Source of the DNA: Sulfurovum xiamenensis
GTDB lineage: Bacteria; Campylobacterota; Campylobacteria; Campylobacterales; Sulfurovaceae
Reading direction: 5' to 3'
Length of the DNA stretch: 64,000 bases
Assembly: GCF_030347995.1 (NCBI RefSeq)
Contig: NZ_JAQIBC010000005.1
Span: 45,650-109,649 of the forward strand
Positions within the stretch are counted from its first letter, which is position 1. Each line of letters begins with the position of its first letter. The notes below the pieces were generated by a model that was not told the DNA's origin, did not search any database, and saw only the letters and a program-made list of their open reading frames with translations. Position numbers and translations under genes: made by a program. Below, piece after piece: positions 1 through 8,379 of the stretch.

Positions 1-951
1 CATACCTGTATCCCCTTGTCCTAATTGCATTTGTGAATAGATCTGGTGCACTTTATCTTCACGTATGAGGTTTGAGATCGCATGATTTGTGACCAGGATC
101 TCTGAAGCAGCCACACGACCCCCTCCCAGCTTAGGGAGAAGCGCCTGTGCGATAACTGCTACCAGTGAAGAGGCGATCATCGCTCTGATCTGTGGTTGTT
201 CATCCCCTGTAAATACATCGATAATACGGTTAATGGTTCCCGGTGCTGAAGAAGTATGCAGGGTACCAAATACAAGGTGACCTGTTTCAGCGGCAGTCAG
301 TCCGGCTTCTATAGTCTCTTTATCCCTCATCTCCCCGATCAGTATGATGTCCGGGTCTTGACGCATGGCATATTTGAGTGCTGTGGCAAAAGAGGAGGTA
401 TCTTCACCTACACCTCTGTGAGAGAAGACGGATTTTTTATTCTGGTGAATAAATTCCACAGGATCTTCCACGGTAACAATGTGTTTTTGTTCATGAAGGT
501 TGATCTCATTAAGCATCGCTGCCAGTGTGGTTGATTTACCAGAACCTGTCGGTCCGGTGACCAGAATAAGCCCTTTTTCTCTTTTGATAAGACTTTTATA
601 GACTTCAGGCGCACCCAGGTCATCCAAAGAAGGCACATCAATAGGAATGATCCTGAATGCAGCAGCAGTGTCCCCTAATGTACGATAGTAGTTTGCCCTG
701 AACCGTCCGATGCCAGGAAGCAAGAGTGCGAAGTCAAGTTCATCATGCTCTTCAAATTGTTGTTTCTGTTTCTCTGTGATAAGAGAGTAACACATCTCCT
801 CGATATCATCCCCTGTCAGTACAGGTAGATTAACGGGTTTAAGTACACCGTCGAGTCTGATCTGTGGTTCGGTACGACTTACGAGGTGTAGGTCCGATGC
901 ACCGTGTGTAACAACACTTTGAAGCAGTTTTTTGATATCAAAAGCAGCCAT
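1..951 (-). CDS. pilT: Twitching motility ATPase PilT (partial, 3' end outside window)
   Basis: Hexameric AAA-type ATPase that powers type IV pilus retraction at the inner membrane. Reading the minus strand from the ATG at 951 gives 317 codons with no stop, running off the left edge, so the C-terminal part (family about 350-370 aa) is missing. It begins MAAFDIKKLLQSVVTHGASD, typical of PilT. The Walker A motif GPTGSGKST (about residue 136) and the Asp-box/Walker B region ending DIILIGEMRD are intact, as is the His-box segment ETGHLVFGTLHT. It is the last of three minus-strand genes (gatC, the YffB-like gene, pilT), 12 nt after its neighbour. The family call is secure; PilT rather than PilU rests on overall resemblance. 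Confidence 0.93.
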   Translation of the reverse strand, partial: MAAFDIKKLLQSVVTHGASDLHLVSRTEPQIRLDGVLKPVNLPVLTGDDIEEMCYSLITEKQKQQFEEHDELDFALLLPGIGRFRANYYRTLGDTAAAFRIIPIDVPSLDDLGAPEVYKSLIKREKGLILVTGPTGSGKSTTLAAMLNEINLHEQKHIVTVEDPVEFIHQNKKSVFSHRGVGEDTSSFATALKYAMRQDPDIILIGEMRDKETIEAGLTAAETGHLVFGTLHTSSAPGTINRIIDVFTGDEQPQIRAMIASSLVAVIAQALLPKLGGGRVAASEILVTNHAISNLIREDKVHQIYSQMQLGQGDTGM

Positions 952-963
952 GATTATCCTTTT

Positions 964-1305
964 TTAATGTATAGTTTTTAGATATTGAGACTCATTATAC
1001 CCAACTATCACCTTGTTATCAAGCTCAATAACGGGCCGTTTGATGAGCATATTCTCTTTTGCGAGCCACTGTTGTTTTTCTTCGTCAGAAAGATCAAGTT
1101 CTTTCAGTTTTAAGGTGCGGTAGGTCGTGCCTCTGGTATTGAAGAGGGTTTTGATATCGGTATGCTTTAGCCATGAAGCGATAGTCTCCTCGCCCACAGG
1201 TGTTTCACGGAAATCTATAAACTCATAGGCTATCTCATGGGATTTCAGATATTTTATCGCTTTTCTGACACTGTCACAATTTTTTATACCATAGATCTTT
1301 AACAT
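964..1305 (-). CDS. ArsC/Spx/YffB-family thioredoxin-fold protein
   Basis: Small cytoplasmic protein of the arsenate-reductase-like (ArsC/YffB) family, 113 aa, the usual length. The N-terminus MLKIYGIKNCDSVRKA has the single-Cys motif (Cys10) of the YffB branch. The thioredoxin-fold landmark is KRPVIELDNKVIVGY near residues 89-103. Family members are glutathione- or thioredoxin-linked reductases or Spx-like regulators; the YffB branch has no firmly established substrate, so arsenate reduction should not be assumed. It lies 9 nt downstream of gatC and 12 nt upstream of pilT on the same strand, probably one operon. There are no arsenic-resistance genes nearby. Confidence 0.85.
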   Translation of the reverse strand: MLKIYGIKNCDSVRKAIKYLKSHEIAYEFIDFRETPVGEETIASWLKHTDIKTLFNTRGTTYRTLKLKELDLSDEEKQQWLAKENMLIKRPVIELDNKVIVGYNESQYLKTIH

Positions 1306-1314
1306 GTGCTACAC

Positions 1315-1605
1315 TTATTCGATGATCGCTGGCACGATGAAAAAGTCATCATTCGCTTGAGGTGCATGAGAGAGGATATCTTTTGCAATATCATCGGCTT
1401 CTCTAGGACTATCAGCTCTTAAAGGAGTTCCACCTTCAAGCGTTGAGAAAGAAGCATCCAAGGCTTCCGTATCCAGTTCATTGAGATTATCTACATAAGT
1501 GAGGATACCTGAGAGTTGTTCGATCACCGCTTCTTTTTTAGAATCGTCGATCCTTAGGTGTGAAAGTTTTTCAAGTTTCTCTAAAACAGTGTGATCTATT
1601 TGCAT
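1315..1605 (-). CDS. gatC: Aspartyl/glutamyl-tRNA(Asn/Gln) amidotransferase subunit C
   Basis: Subunit C of the GatCAB amidotransferase, which converts misacylated Glu-tRNA(Gln) and Asp-tRNA(Asn) to the correct amides. It is the small linker that stabilises GatA on GatB. The 96-aa length matches the family, with the N-terminal helix VLEKLEKLSHLRIDD and the loop PLRADSPREADDIAKDILSHAP (residues about 57-78) followed by FFIVPAIIE. gatA and gatB are not adjacent, as is common in Campylobacterota. It is first in a minus-strand run with the YffB-like gene and pilT; the promoter must lie in 1606-1707, shared divergently with the FTR-like gene. Confidence 0.93.
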   Translation of the reverse strand: MQIDHTVLEKLEKLSHLRIDDSKKEAVIEQLSGILTYVDNLNELDTEALDASFSTLEGGTPLRADSPREADDIAKDILSHAPQANDDFFIVPAIIE

Positions 1606-1707
1606 GATATCCCTTATTTCTGGTCAATTTTTATAATGGCTCTTATTATATATTAATTTAGTTTAAGATATAACTACAGGTAAAATAACAGATAAAGGGT
1701 ATAAACG

Positions 1708-2049
1708 ATGCAGAAACTGGATATGAATTCAGAAGAATTTAAAGCAGAAATGGAAAAGACAAAAGAGTTTACAGATAAAGTCTGTGAAAGTAAAGGCTGG
1801 GTCTATAACAGTAATGAAGAGGTCAATGAAGCGATCATTATGGGGCTTTCACGTCATAAATTACTTTACGGAAAAAGATTCTGTCCATGTTTTATGGTTG
1901 AACCAGATGAGTCAAAGCCGGGTAAATTCAAAAGTGTCGATGACAGGATCTGCCCATGTAAACCTGCGATAGAGAAAGAGCTCCCTGAAGATGGTATATG
2001 CCATTGTCAAATCTTTTGTACACCTGAGTACCGCGAAGCAAATAGTTAA
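1708..2049 (+). CDS. Ferredoxin-thioredoxin reductase catalytic-subunit-like protein
   Basis: A 113-aa protein with the Cys pattern of the ferredoxin:thioredoxin reductase beta chain: CPCF (about residue 59), CPCK (about 82) and CHCQIFC (about 97). In characterised FTR these cysteines bind a 4Fe-4S cluster and form the redox disulfide that passes ferredoxin electrons to thioredoxin. No FTR alpha subunit is seen nearby. The next genes are a rhodanese and further along two periplasmic thioredoxins, so thiol redox is a local theme, but a link is inference. Start: ATG at 1708 after AAAGGG. The partner and the identity of the electron donor cannot be read from the sequence. Confidence 0.85.
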   Translation: MQKLDMNSEEFKAEMEKTKEFTDKVCESKGWVYNSNEEVNEAIIMGLSRHKLLYGKRFCPCFMVEPDESKPGKFKSVDDRICPCKPAIEKELPEDGICHCQIFCTPEYREANS

Positions 2050-2131
2050 GAAAATAATATTTTTAACTTAACAGCAAGTTATAATTTTGATTGACTATAA
2101 TACTTGATTATTTTAGTCAGGAGAGCATAGT

Positions 2132-2476
2132 ATGCAAGAGTTACTTGAAAAAGATGATATTAATTCAGAGGAATTAGAGCTTTTATTGGAAGCACGTGAT
2201 GAAGGGAAAGTAGATTTCCTTTTGGTCGATGTACGGGAAGAGATGGAGTATAACATGGGCCATATTAAAGGTGTGGACATGCTTAAACCTACAACTGCTT
2301 TTCAACAATGGGCACAAGAGCTCTTTGATGAGACCAAAGAGAAGAAAGTCATCTTTACCTGCCGTACAGGTAGTAGAAGCGGACAGGTGCAACATGTATT
2401 TCAGCAACATGGACATACAGGTGTATTGAACCATTTTGGCGGTATTGTGACCTATCATGGAGAAATAGAACAATAA
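2132..2476 (+). CDS. Single-domain rhodanese-like sulfurtransferase
   Basis: Cytoplasmic 114-aa protein with one rhodanese domain filling most of the chain. Seen: the substrate-domain entry FLLVDVREEMEYNMGHIKGV (residues about 30-49) and the active-site loop TCRTGSRS with the catalytic Cys near residue 76. Rhodaneses carry a persulfide on this Cys and hand sulfane sulfur to acceptors; the physiological donor here is unknown. No signal peptide is present. A TATAAT box lies at 2096-2101 and an AGGAGAG ribosome site precedes the ATG. The stop codon abuts the ATG of the esterase gene, so the two are probably co-transcribed and translationally coupled. Confidence 0.88.
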   Translation: MQELLEKDDINSEELELLLEARDEGKVDFLLVDVREEMEYNMGHIKGVDMLKPTTAFQQWAQELFDETKEKKVIFTCRTGSRSGQVQHVFQQHGHTGVLNHFGGIVTYHGEIEQ

Positions 2477-3025
2477 ATGTCTAAGATCCTCTATATTCAC
2501 GGTTTCGCATCTTGCGGAGAAGGGAATAAATCGTTACTCCTTAAATCCTATTTTGGTGCAGATAATGTCATAGCACCGGATCTTCCACCTTCCCCTATCG
2601 ATGCTCTGGCATTGCTCGAAGAGATCTTAGCGTCCACAAAAATTGATTGTTTGGTAGGTTCATCCTTAGGCGGGTACTATGCAACTATTTTGGCTGAAAA
2701 ATACCGCATGAAAGCCATACTGCTTAATCCGTCGACCCGGCCATGGGAAACTTTGGCTGCCTATACGGGGTGGCAAAAGCGTTTTTGCGATGAAGAGGTA
2801 TTTGAGTTCAAGCCTGTCTATCTCGAACAACTCAAAATGTTGCAAACAGCCCCGGATAAAGGGAGCTATCTTTTGCTTTTGCAAAGCGGGGATGAAGTAT
2901 TGGATTATGCTAAAGCACAATCGCTCTATAATACACACAAAGTTATCGTTCAGTATGGTGGAAATCACCGTTTTGAAAATTTGGATGAGTATCTCTCAAT
3001 GGTAGAAAAATTTATAAATAAATGA
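2477..3025 (+). CDS. YqiA/UPF0227-type alpha/beta-hydrolase esterase
   Basis: A 182-aa alpha/beta-hydrolase of the YqiA/YcfP type. The oxyanion segment YIHGFASC follows the first strand (residues 6-13), the nucleophile elbow is GSSLGG (Ser near residue 63), an Asp near SGDEVLDY (about residue 138) and the His of GGNHRFEN (about 163) complete a Ser-Asp-His triad. YqiA of E. coli hydrolyses short-chain esters in vitro; the natural substrate is not established. It starts at the base after the rhodanese stop and is followed 6 nt later by dapE, so it sits inside a continuous plus-strand operon. Confidence 0.85.
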   Translation: MSKILYIHGFASCGEGNKSLLLKSYFGADNVIAPDLPPSPIDALALLEEILASTKIDCLVGSSLGGYYATILAEKYRMKAILLNPSTRPWETLAAYTGWQKRFCDEEVFEFKPVYLEQLKMLQTAPDKGSYLLLLQSGDEVLDYAKAQSLYNTHKVIVQYGGNHRFENLDEYLSMVEKFINK

Positions 3026-3031
3026 GTTTGA

Positions 3032-4141
3032 ATGAATGTAGTTGACCTATTGCTTAAATTGTTGAGTTTTGAATCTTTGACACCTGATGATGCAGGATCG
3101 TTAAAATTCATAGAAGAGTACCTTGATGAGTATGAGGCGATCTATGTGAACAAAGAGGGTGTCAAAAACCTGATGTTAAGTAAAAAGTTCTCAGAGGGAC
3201 CACATCTTTGTTTTGCCGGACACGTAGATGTAGTGCCTGCGGGAGATAATTGGGACACAAATCCTTTTGTCCCTGTGATCAAAGAGGGCAATATCTATGC
3301 CCGTGGTGCACAAGATATGAAAAGTGGTGTAGCCGCTTTTGTACAAGCTTGTAAAGAGAGTGAACACTTTGAGGGTACACTCTCCGTACTGCTTACCTCT
3401 GATGAGGAGGGTGAAGGCAAATATGGTACGGCTGTGATGCTTGAACACCTCAAAGAGATAGATTTTTTACCCGATTACTGTATCGTTGCAGAACCGACGT
3501 GTGAACGTGTCTTTGGTGATGCCATCAAGATAGGAAGACGAGGTTCGATCAATGGATATTTAACGTTGAATGGTAAACAGGGACATGCTGCCTATCCGGA
3601 GAAAGCGATCAACCCGGTCCATCAGATAGCACCTATTTTAGATAAGATCGCAGGGATAGACCTGGACCAAGGGGATGATGATTTTGCACCAAGTAAAATG
3701 GTGATCACGGACATCCGTGCAGGAATGGAAGTTACGAATGTTACACCAGGATCATTAAAAATGATGTTTAATGTGCGTAACTCCACTAAAACTACACAAC
3801 AAGAGGTTAAACTGCACATAGACAAATGTTTTGACGGCTTGGATTACAGTTTGGAATTAACGCAGGGTTCGTACCCATTTGTAACGAAAAGAGATTCAAA
3901 GATCGTACAGAGACTCACTTCCAGTATCAAAAATGTCACGGGAGTGGAAACCAAGTTTTCTACGGCCGGTGGTACCAGTGATGCTAGATTCATGGGGGCC
4001 TATGGCATAGATGTTGTAGAGTTCGGTGTGATAAATGACACCATTCATGCACCAAATGAAAGAACATCCATCAAAGAAGTTGAAGCACTTTGTGCTGTGT
4101 TTAAAGATACAGTGAAACATTTTAATGAAGGATCAAAATGA
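3032..4141 (+). CDS. dapE: Succinyl-diaminopimelate desuccinylase
   Basis: M20-family dinuclear zinc amidohydrolase that releases succinate from N-succinyl-LL-2,6-diaminopimelate in the lysine and cell-wall DAP pathway. At 369 aa it is of family length. Metal and catalytic residues are visible: GHVDVVP (His64, Asp66), RGAQDMKSG (bridging Asp95), TSDEEG (general base Glu125 with Glu126), and the late GGTSDARF and HAPNE segments carrying the remaining ligands. Its stop overlaps the start of the first thioredoxin gene (ATGA), which suggests coupled translation, although the functional link with a periplasmic thioredoxin is not obvious. Confidence 0.95.
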   Translation: MNVVDLLLKLLSFESLTPDDAGSLKFIEEYLDEYEAIYVNKEGVKNLMLSKKFSEGPHLCFAGHVDVVPAGDNWDTNPFVPVIKEGNIYARGAQDMKSGVAAFVQACKESEHFEGTLSVLLTSDEEGEGKYGTAVMLEHLKEIDFLPDYCIVAEPTCERVFGDAIKIGRRGSINGYLTLNGKQGHAAYPEKAINPVHQIAPILDKIAGIDLDQGDDDFAPSKMVITDIRAGMEVTNVTPGSLKMMFNVRNSTKTTQQEVKLHIDKCFDGLDYSLELTQGSYPFVTKRDSKIVQRLTSSIKNVTGVETKFSTAGGTSDARFMGAYGIDVVEFGVINDTIHAPNERTSIKEVEALCAVFKDTVKHFNEGSK

Positions 4142-4521
4142 ACAAAATAGTATTAGGCGTTTTACTTTTCTCAAGTCTACTCTTTTCTGTAGAATGGAGC
4201 AAAGATCTGGAGACAGCATTTGCCACAGCAAAAAAAGAACATAAAAATATCATGGTCTTGGTTGAAGGTGAAAACTGCAGATGGTGCAAAAAACTGAAAC
4301 ACCGAACACTTGCTGATGAAGCAGTAGAGAAGAGGCTAGAAAAGTTCGTGACTGTCAAGGTGATGAGAGAAGATGCTTTTGCGATGTCTGAATTGCCGGA
4401 AGTAAAAGGTGTCCCTACGATTTTTTTTATGAATGAAGACAAGGTGATTTCAGATGAAATTCTGGGTTATGTGGATGTAGAGGATATGATCTATTATATC
4501 AATGATATAGAAAAAAAGTAG
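4138..4521 (+). CDS. Periplasmic thioredoxin-like protein (SoxW/DUF255 type)
   Basis: A 127-aa exported thioredoxin-fold protein. An uncleaved or cleaved signal segment covers about residues 1-17, followed by the domain DLETAFATAKKEHKNIMVLV and the redox motif CRWC (Cys47, Cys50); the cis-Pro region is KGVPTIFF near residue 97. It closely resembles the next gene product and the C-terminal domain of the cytochrome-thioredoxin gene at 16322. Proteins of this type (SoxW-like) reduce periplasmic thiols, but the partner here is unknown. It overlaps dapE by 4 nt and is followed 6 nt later by its paralogue. Confidence 0.85.
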   Translation: MNKIVLGVLLFSSLLFSVEWSKDLETAFATAKKEHKNIMVLVEGENCRWCKKLKHRTLADEAVEKRLEKFVTVKVMREDAFAMSELPEVKGVPTIFFMNEDKVISDEILGYVDVEDMIYYINDIEKK

Positions 4522-4527
4522 AGATCA

Positions 4528-5007
4528 GTGTTAAAGAGTCAAGGAATCATCACAGCTATTATATGGATCGGGCTGCTCTTTTCTTACGTATATGGCGAAG
4601 AAACGATCCAGGTCGTGCATCAACAAGTGGGCACACCTCCTGCCTATGAGAAACTGAGTTGGGAAACCGATATGGATCATGCGTTTGAACGTGCCAAAAA
4701 AGAGCATAAAAATGTCATGATCATGGTAGAAGACACACGGTGCAAATGGTGTAAAAACATAAAAAAAGGTGCCTTGTCTGATCCAAAGGTACAGGATAAA
4801 CTTCAGTCTTATATTTTGTTAAAAGTGCAAAGATCAGATAAGAAAAATGCTAACCGTATTGAGGATTTCACTGGAGCCATCCCGAGTTTTTATTTTATGC
4901 AGCCAGACCAAGAAGTGTTTGAGTCTGTTGTGGGCTATTTTGCTACAGAAGATTTTTTAGATTTTCTCAAGGTGCTCGAAGAAGAGAATGAGGTATTTGA
5001 TCTATGA
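4528..5007 (+). CDS. Periplasmic thioredoxin-like protein, tandem paralogue
   Basis: A 159-aa paralogue of the preceding protein, longer by an N-terminal extension. A hydrophobic segment at residues about 6-22 looks like a signal or anchor; the thioredoxin domain starts near residue 45 with WETDMDHAFERAKKEHKNVM and carries CKWC (Cys72, Cys75) and GAIPSFYF (cis-Pro). The start is a GTG at 4528 with only a weak purine stretch before it, so the exact start is less certain than the frame. The stop TGA overlaps the ATG of the histidine kinase gene (ATGA). The domain shares long identical stretches with the upstream gene, pointing to tandem duplication. Confidence 0.82.
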   Translation: MLKSQGIITAIIWIGLLFSYVYGEETIQVVHQQVGTPPAYEKLSWETDMDHAFERAKKEHKNVMIMVEDTRCKWCKNIKKGALSDPKVQDKLQSYILLKVQRSDKKNANRIEDFTGAIPSFYFMQPDQEVFESVVGYFATEDFLDFLKVLEEENEVFDL

Positions 5008-6026
5008 TCTTCAGACGTCCTCACTTTACAGAATATATTATGGCAAGACTTGTCACCTTGGGCGTCTTTACAGGTTTTTTCTTTAGTACGCTTTTGTATA
5101 TTTTTATCCCTGAAACTGATATTGCTTTTTCAGCTATAGCGCTTTTGATAGCAGGCTTCACCATATTTATCTATGCCATAAATCGTGGGGCTAGACGTAT
5201 GCAAAATGAACTCAGGCTTATCAATAAATATTTGGAAAATCTTGAAAAAACAGAGAAGATAGACTACAAAGCACATTTTTTTACCCAAGAGTTTGAAGAT
5301 ATCAACCAGAACCTTATTAAAGTACTTGATAGTGCCAAAAAACGTGAAGAGATCAAGCAACGTTATAATGCAAAGCTGAAGCTTAAAAATCGTCAGCGTG
5401 CAGATATGATCTCAGCGATCGCACATGAGTTTCGTAACCCTATCGCTTCCATCATGGGATACGCACAGACATTGGAGGAAGATAAAGAGATCCCTCACGC
5501 ACTGCAGGAAAAATTTTTAAATAAGATCTATAACAATGGTGTCAAAATCGAAGCACTCCTCAGCAGACTGGTACTGTGGAATAAGTTTGAGAGTGGTGAA
5601 GCAACACTGCATCCAAGTCAGTTTGACCTCTATACTCTGGCACAGGAAGTTAAAACATCTTTAGAAGAGAAGTACCCTCAAAGAGAGATCGTACTACAAG
5701 GAAGTAGTCATATGGTCGAAGCGGATCGTACACTTCTGGAGATCGTACTCAAAAATCTGATAGAAAATGCACTGAAATATTCCAAAGATGAAGTCGTGGT
5801 CACGATAGATAAAGGGCATATATCTGTGATAGATAAAGGTTTAGGTATCTCCTCCTCGGATATTAACAAAGTCACCAAAAAGTTTTATCGTTCGGGTACA
5901 CATAGCTGGGATAATTCTATGGGGCTGGGGCTTTCTATCGTCAAGCGTATCCTTGAGTTACATGGTACAGAATTAGAGATTCAGAGTGAAGAAGAAAAGG
6001 GTTCCACCTTCTCTTTTACTCTGTAA
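5004..6026 (+). CDS. Membrane sensor histidine kinase
   Basis: A 340-aa class I histidine kinase. Two transmembrane segments lie close together at about residues 15-35 and 40-58 with almost no periplasmic loop, so any signal is sensed in or near the membrane. A coiled linker (about 65-130) leads to the HisKA domain with phospho-acceptor His141 in AIAHEFRNP, then HATPase_c with N box NLIENALKYS, G1 DKGLGIS and G2 MGLGLS. No response regulator gene is adjacent; the nearest is the OmpR-type gene at 7720, which has its own kinase. It overlaps the upstream thioredoxin gene by 4 nt, so thiol state could be part of its input (inference). Confidence 0.9.
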   Translation: MIFRRPHFTEYIMARLVTLGVFTGFFFSTLLYIFIPETDIAFSAIALLIAGFTIFIYAINRGARRMQNELRLINKYLENLEKTEKIDYKAHFFTQEFEDINQNLIKVLDSAKKREEIKQRYNAKLKLKNRQRADMISAIAHEFRNPIASIMGYAQTLEEDKEIPHALQEKFLNKIYNNGVKIEALLSRLVLWNKFESGEATLHPSQFDLYTLAQEVKTSLEEKYPQREIVLQGSSHMVEADRTLLEIVLKNLIENALKYSKDEVVVTIDKGHISVIDKGLGISSSDINKVTKKFYRSGTHSWDNSMGLGLSIVKRILELHGTELEIQSEEEKGSTFSFTL

Positions 6027-6035
6027 ATTTTTTCA

Positions 6036-6503
6036 TTAATCCCTGATAGGTACATAGGCATACCCCTCATTCTGTTTGTCGATCAGACCTATCGATGCAT
6101 TCGGGATGACCTTTACAAAGTCATAGACATCTTTTTTTTCCAGACCATGTTTCCGTAAACCGACCCCGCATACCAAAAATTCAACCTCATAGGTGTCGGC
6201 CAGTGTTTGTATACGTTTTCCAAGCGTTTGATAGCTAGAAAGTAAGGCTTTGTCATCTTTAAATTTACTTGCTGCAGGTTCCTTTAGAAAGAACTTGTAG
6301 GCACCGCCATGAATGACCACCGAAACATCAAGCTCACGTAGGGTACTTTCATAATGTGCTTTATTGGATACCACGGCACTTAAAATACGCAGTTCAAAAT
6401 TCTTCAGATCTTTGGTGGTCAGATCGTACACAACTTTGGCAGGCGCTTCTTGTGCGTATAATATGCCTAAAGTGAAGAGTAGGCTCAAGAGAATTTTTTT
6501 CAT
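6036..6503 (-). CDS. Periplasmic DsrE-like protein
   Basis: A 155-aa protein with a signal peptide (about residues 1-17, ending near LYAQE) and a DsrE/DsrF-like fold. The region VEFLVCGVGLRKHGLEKKDV (about residues 107-126) contains the only Cys and aligns with VEFIACGNTMRTLHIEKKDL of the second DsrE-like protein at 17100. Cytoplasmic DsrE/TusD proteins carry sulfane sulfur on a conserved Cys; an exported version by a sox cluster suggests persulfide handling in the periplasm, which is inference. It converges with the upstream kinase gene (9 nt apart) and diverges from the Cache sensor gene. Confidence 0.8.
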   Translation of the reverse strand: MKKILLSLLFTLGILYAQEAPAKVVYDLTTKDLKNFELRILSAVVSNKAHYESTLRELDVSVVIHGGAYKFFLKEPAASKFKDDKALLSSYQTLGKRIQTLADTYEVEFLVCGVGLRKHGLEKKDVYDFVKVIPNASIGLIDKQNEGYAYVPIRD

Positions 6504-6586
6504 GTATGTTCCTTTTAGTAAGTTTAAGATAGGATAGCGTTATAATATAAAAAAAATATAAATAGTTAGGAATAGGATCCCATTTT

Positions 6587-7723
6587 ATGCGTGTAAAAAT
6601 GAAATCATGTACACCTTCAAAGTACATCAGTAAAATAGCAGCCTATATTACTTTTGGTGTATTGATGGTCCTTTTTATCTCGGTTTTTTTCTTTGTACAA
6701 CAAAGTAAAGAAGACAGACTTATAAGTCTAGGGGATCAGATAGTCAGTGATTTTAGAGCAGGACTTGACTATGAGATGGCCGATCTTCTCTCATTGTCTT
6801 TGGCACTCTCTGAAGATGGTGAACTAAAAAATGCATTGACAGCAGATAATGAGTCTCAAGGGTATCGAATACTCAGTAGGATAACAGAAAGGTTTAAAAA
6901 ATATACACATGTAAAAACCCTGCGTATCCAGGTATTGACTCCGGATTTTTTCATTTTTGCACGTAGCTGGGATGAAGGATATGAAGGGATGCCCATTTGG
7001 TGGTTCAGGGAGGATCTGGCTTCACTGGATAAGAACAGCCGTCCAAAAGTAGGGATGGAAACGGGTAGATTACTGACTCTGAAGGCTACGATCCCTATGC
7101 GCAGTGGAGATAAGGTGCTTGGTTATCTTGAAGTGATCAAATTTATCGATGACTTTACACTCAAGTTACGAAAAAAAGGTATCGAACTTTTTGCACTGAT
7201 GGATGAGAAATATCTGGAACATGCGGAATTGATGCGAAATTTCCCTCTCTTAAACGGATATGTGATCTCAAATCAAAACTTTAACCAGCAATACATGGAT
7301 AAAATAGAAATGATAGACTGGGAAGCTTTATTGCTCAATAATTATGAATATGAAGATGGTATTCTTTATCTCTATGAGCCTATGGTCAATGGAGCAGGAA
7401 AACAGATCGGTATCTATCTGTTATGTATCTCAAAGGATACACTGGAACTACATGAAAAAGCAGATCAAAGTGTCTCGGTCTTCACGCAGTTTTCAGATGA
7501 AGATATAAAAAATGTGGTCGAAGCTTGGCAGACACCACATGACAGTTTCCGTAACGCCTATGACAAAGAGCTCATAGGAGTCTTACCAAAATTAAATGAA
7601 GAAGATAAAAAGGAACTTGAAGTAGAAGCGAAACGTATCCTGTATGGTTATAGCAAAGATGAGCTTATTGATATCATTGTTGAAAATAAGCATAATGAGA
7701 AAAAGTTAGGGACGATAAAATGA
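6587..7723 (+). CDS. Cache-domain sensor protein without output domain
   Basis: A 378-aa protein with one clear N-terminal membrane segment (about residues 16-38) and a large extracytoplasmic region resembling a double Cache sensor (residues about 40-290), with FARSWDEGYEGMPIWWFRED and VLGYLEVIKFIDDFTLKLRK as landmarks. No HisKA, GGDEF, MCP or HTH domain follows; the C-terminus is a charged helical tail. Its stop overlaps the ATG of the response regulator (ATGA), so it is probably an accessory sensor for the system encoded next to it. An in-frame ATG at 6599 is an alternative start. The ligand is unknown. Confidence 0.78.
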   Translation: MRVKMKSCTPSKYISKIAAYITFGVLMVLFISVFFFVQQSKEDRLISLGDQIVSDFRAGLDYEMADLLSLSLALSEDGELKNALTADNESQGYRILSRITERFKKYTHVKTLRIQVLTPDFFIFARSWDEGYEGMPIWWFREDLASLDKNSRPKVGMETGRLLTLKATIPMRSGDKVLGYLEVIKFIDDFTLKLRKKGIELFALMDEKYLEHAELMRNFPLLNGYVISNQNFNQQYMDKIEMIDWEALLLNNYEYEDGILYLYEPMVNGAGKQIGIYLLCISKDTLELHEKADQSVSVFTQFSDEDIKNVVEAWQTPHDSFRNAYDKELIGVLPKLNEEDKKELEVEAKRILYGYSKDELIDIIVENKHNEKKLGTIK

Positions 7724-8379
7724 AAATACTAATTTTAGAAGATGAAAGTATACTTGCACTCAGTATGAGAGAATTTTTAGAAGAGAGCGGGTATGAAGTT
7801 GAATGTTTCACCGATGCTGATTCAGCGTATGATGCGATTTATGAGAATGTCTATGATCTACTGCTTTTGGATGTGAAAGTACCTGGTGAGAAGAATGGTT
7901 TTGAAATGCTCGAGGAGTTACGGGAAGATGGCAATGTGACACCAGCTATCTTCATTACCTCATTGACGGATATAGATGATCTTAGCCGGGGGTATGAGTG
8001 TGGTGCGTGTGATTATATACGGAAACCTTTTGACCTTGCGGAACTGAAATTACGGGTAGAGCAGGTGATGAAAGTACAATGTTTTGCTTCATCCGATGAG
8101 AGTATAGAACTACCATCAGGGTATAGCTATGACCTTAAAAAGATGAAGCTTACGTTTAATGGTGAAACGGTACAACTTGCTAAAACAGAGGCAAAGATAC
8201 TGGAACTTCTTATCAAAAAGAGAGGCTCTGTGGTAAGTTGTGAAATGTTTTGGGAAGAGGTATGGGGAGAGTGGGTAGATCCTGCCAATATTCGTGTACA
8301 GGTAGGTAGTTTACGGAAAAAACTTGAAAAAGATTTTATTAAAAATGTGCGTGGTGTAGGGTATAGTATTGATTTTTAA
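7720..8379 (+). CDS. OmpR-family response regulator
   Basis: A 219-aa transcription regulator: receiver domain (1-115) with phospho-acceptor Asp51 in LLLLDVKVPG, acidic pocket LEDE at 6-9, Lys in YIRKPF near 105; then a winged-helix Trans_reg_C domain (about 130-217) with AKILELLIKKRG and the recognition region NIRVQVGSLRKKLE. It lies between a Cache sensor and a histidine kinase gene, overlapping both, and directly upstream of soxX. OmpR-type regulators bind direct repeats spaced about one helical turn; such repeats (TTTACA, 11 bp apart) occur in the soxX and DUF302 promoters. That this protein binds them is inference. Confidence 0.92.
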   Translation: MKILILEDESILALSMREFLEESGYEVECFTDADSAYDAIYENVYDLLLLDVKVPGEKNGFEMLEELREDGNVTPAIFITSLTDIDDLSRGYECGACDYIRKPFDLAELKLRVEQVMKVQCFASSDESIELPSGYSYDLKKMKLTFNGETVQLAKTEAKILELLIKKRGSVVSCEMFWEEVWGEWVDPANIRVQVGSLRKKLEKDFIKNVRGVGYSIDF

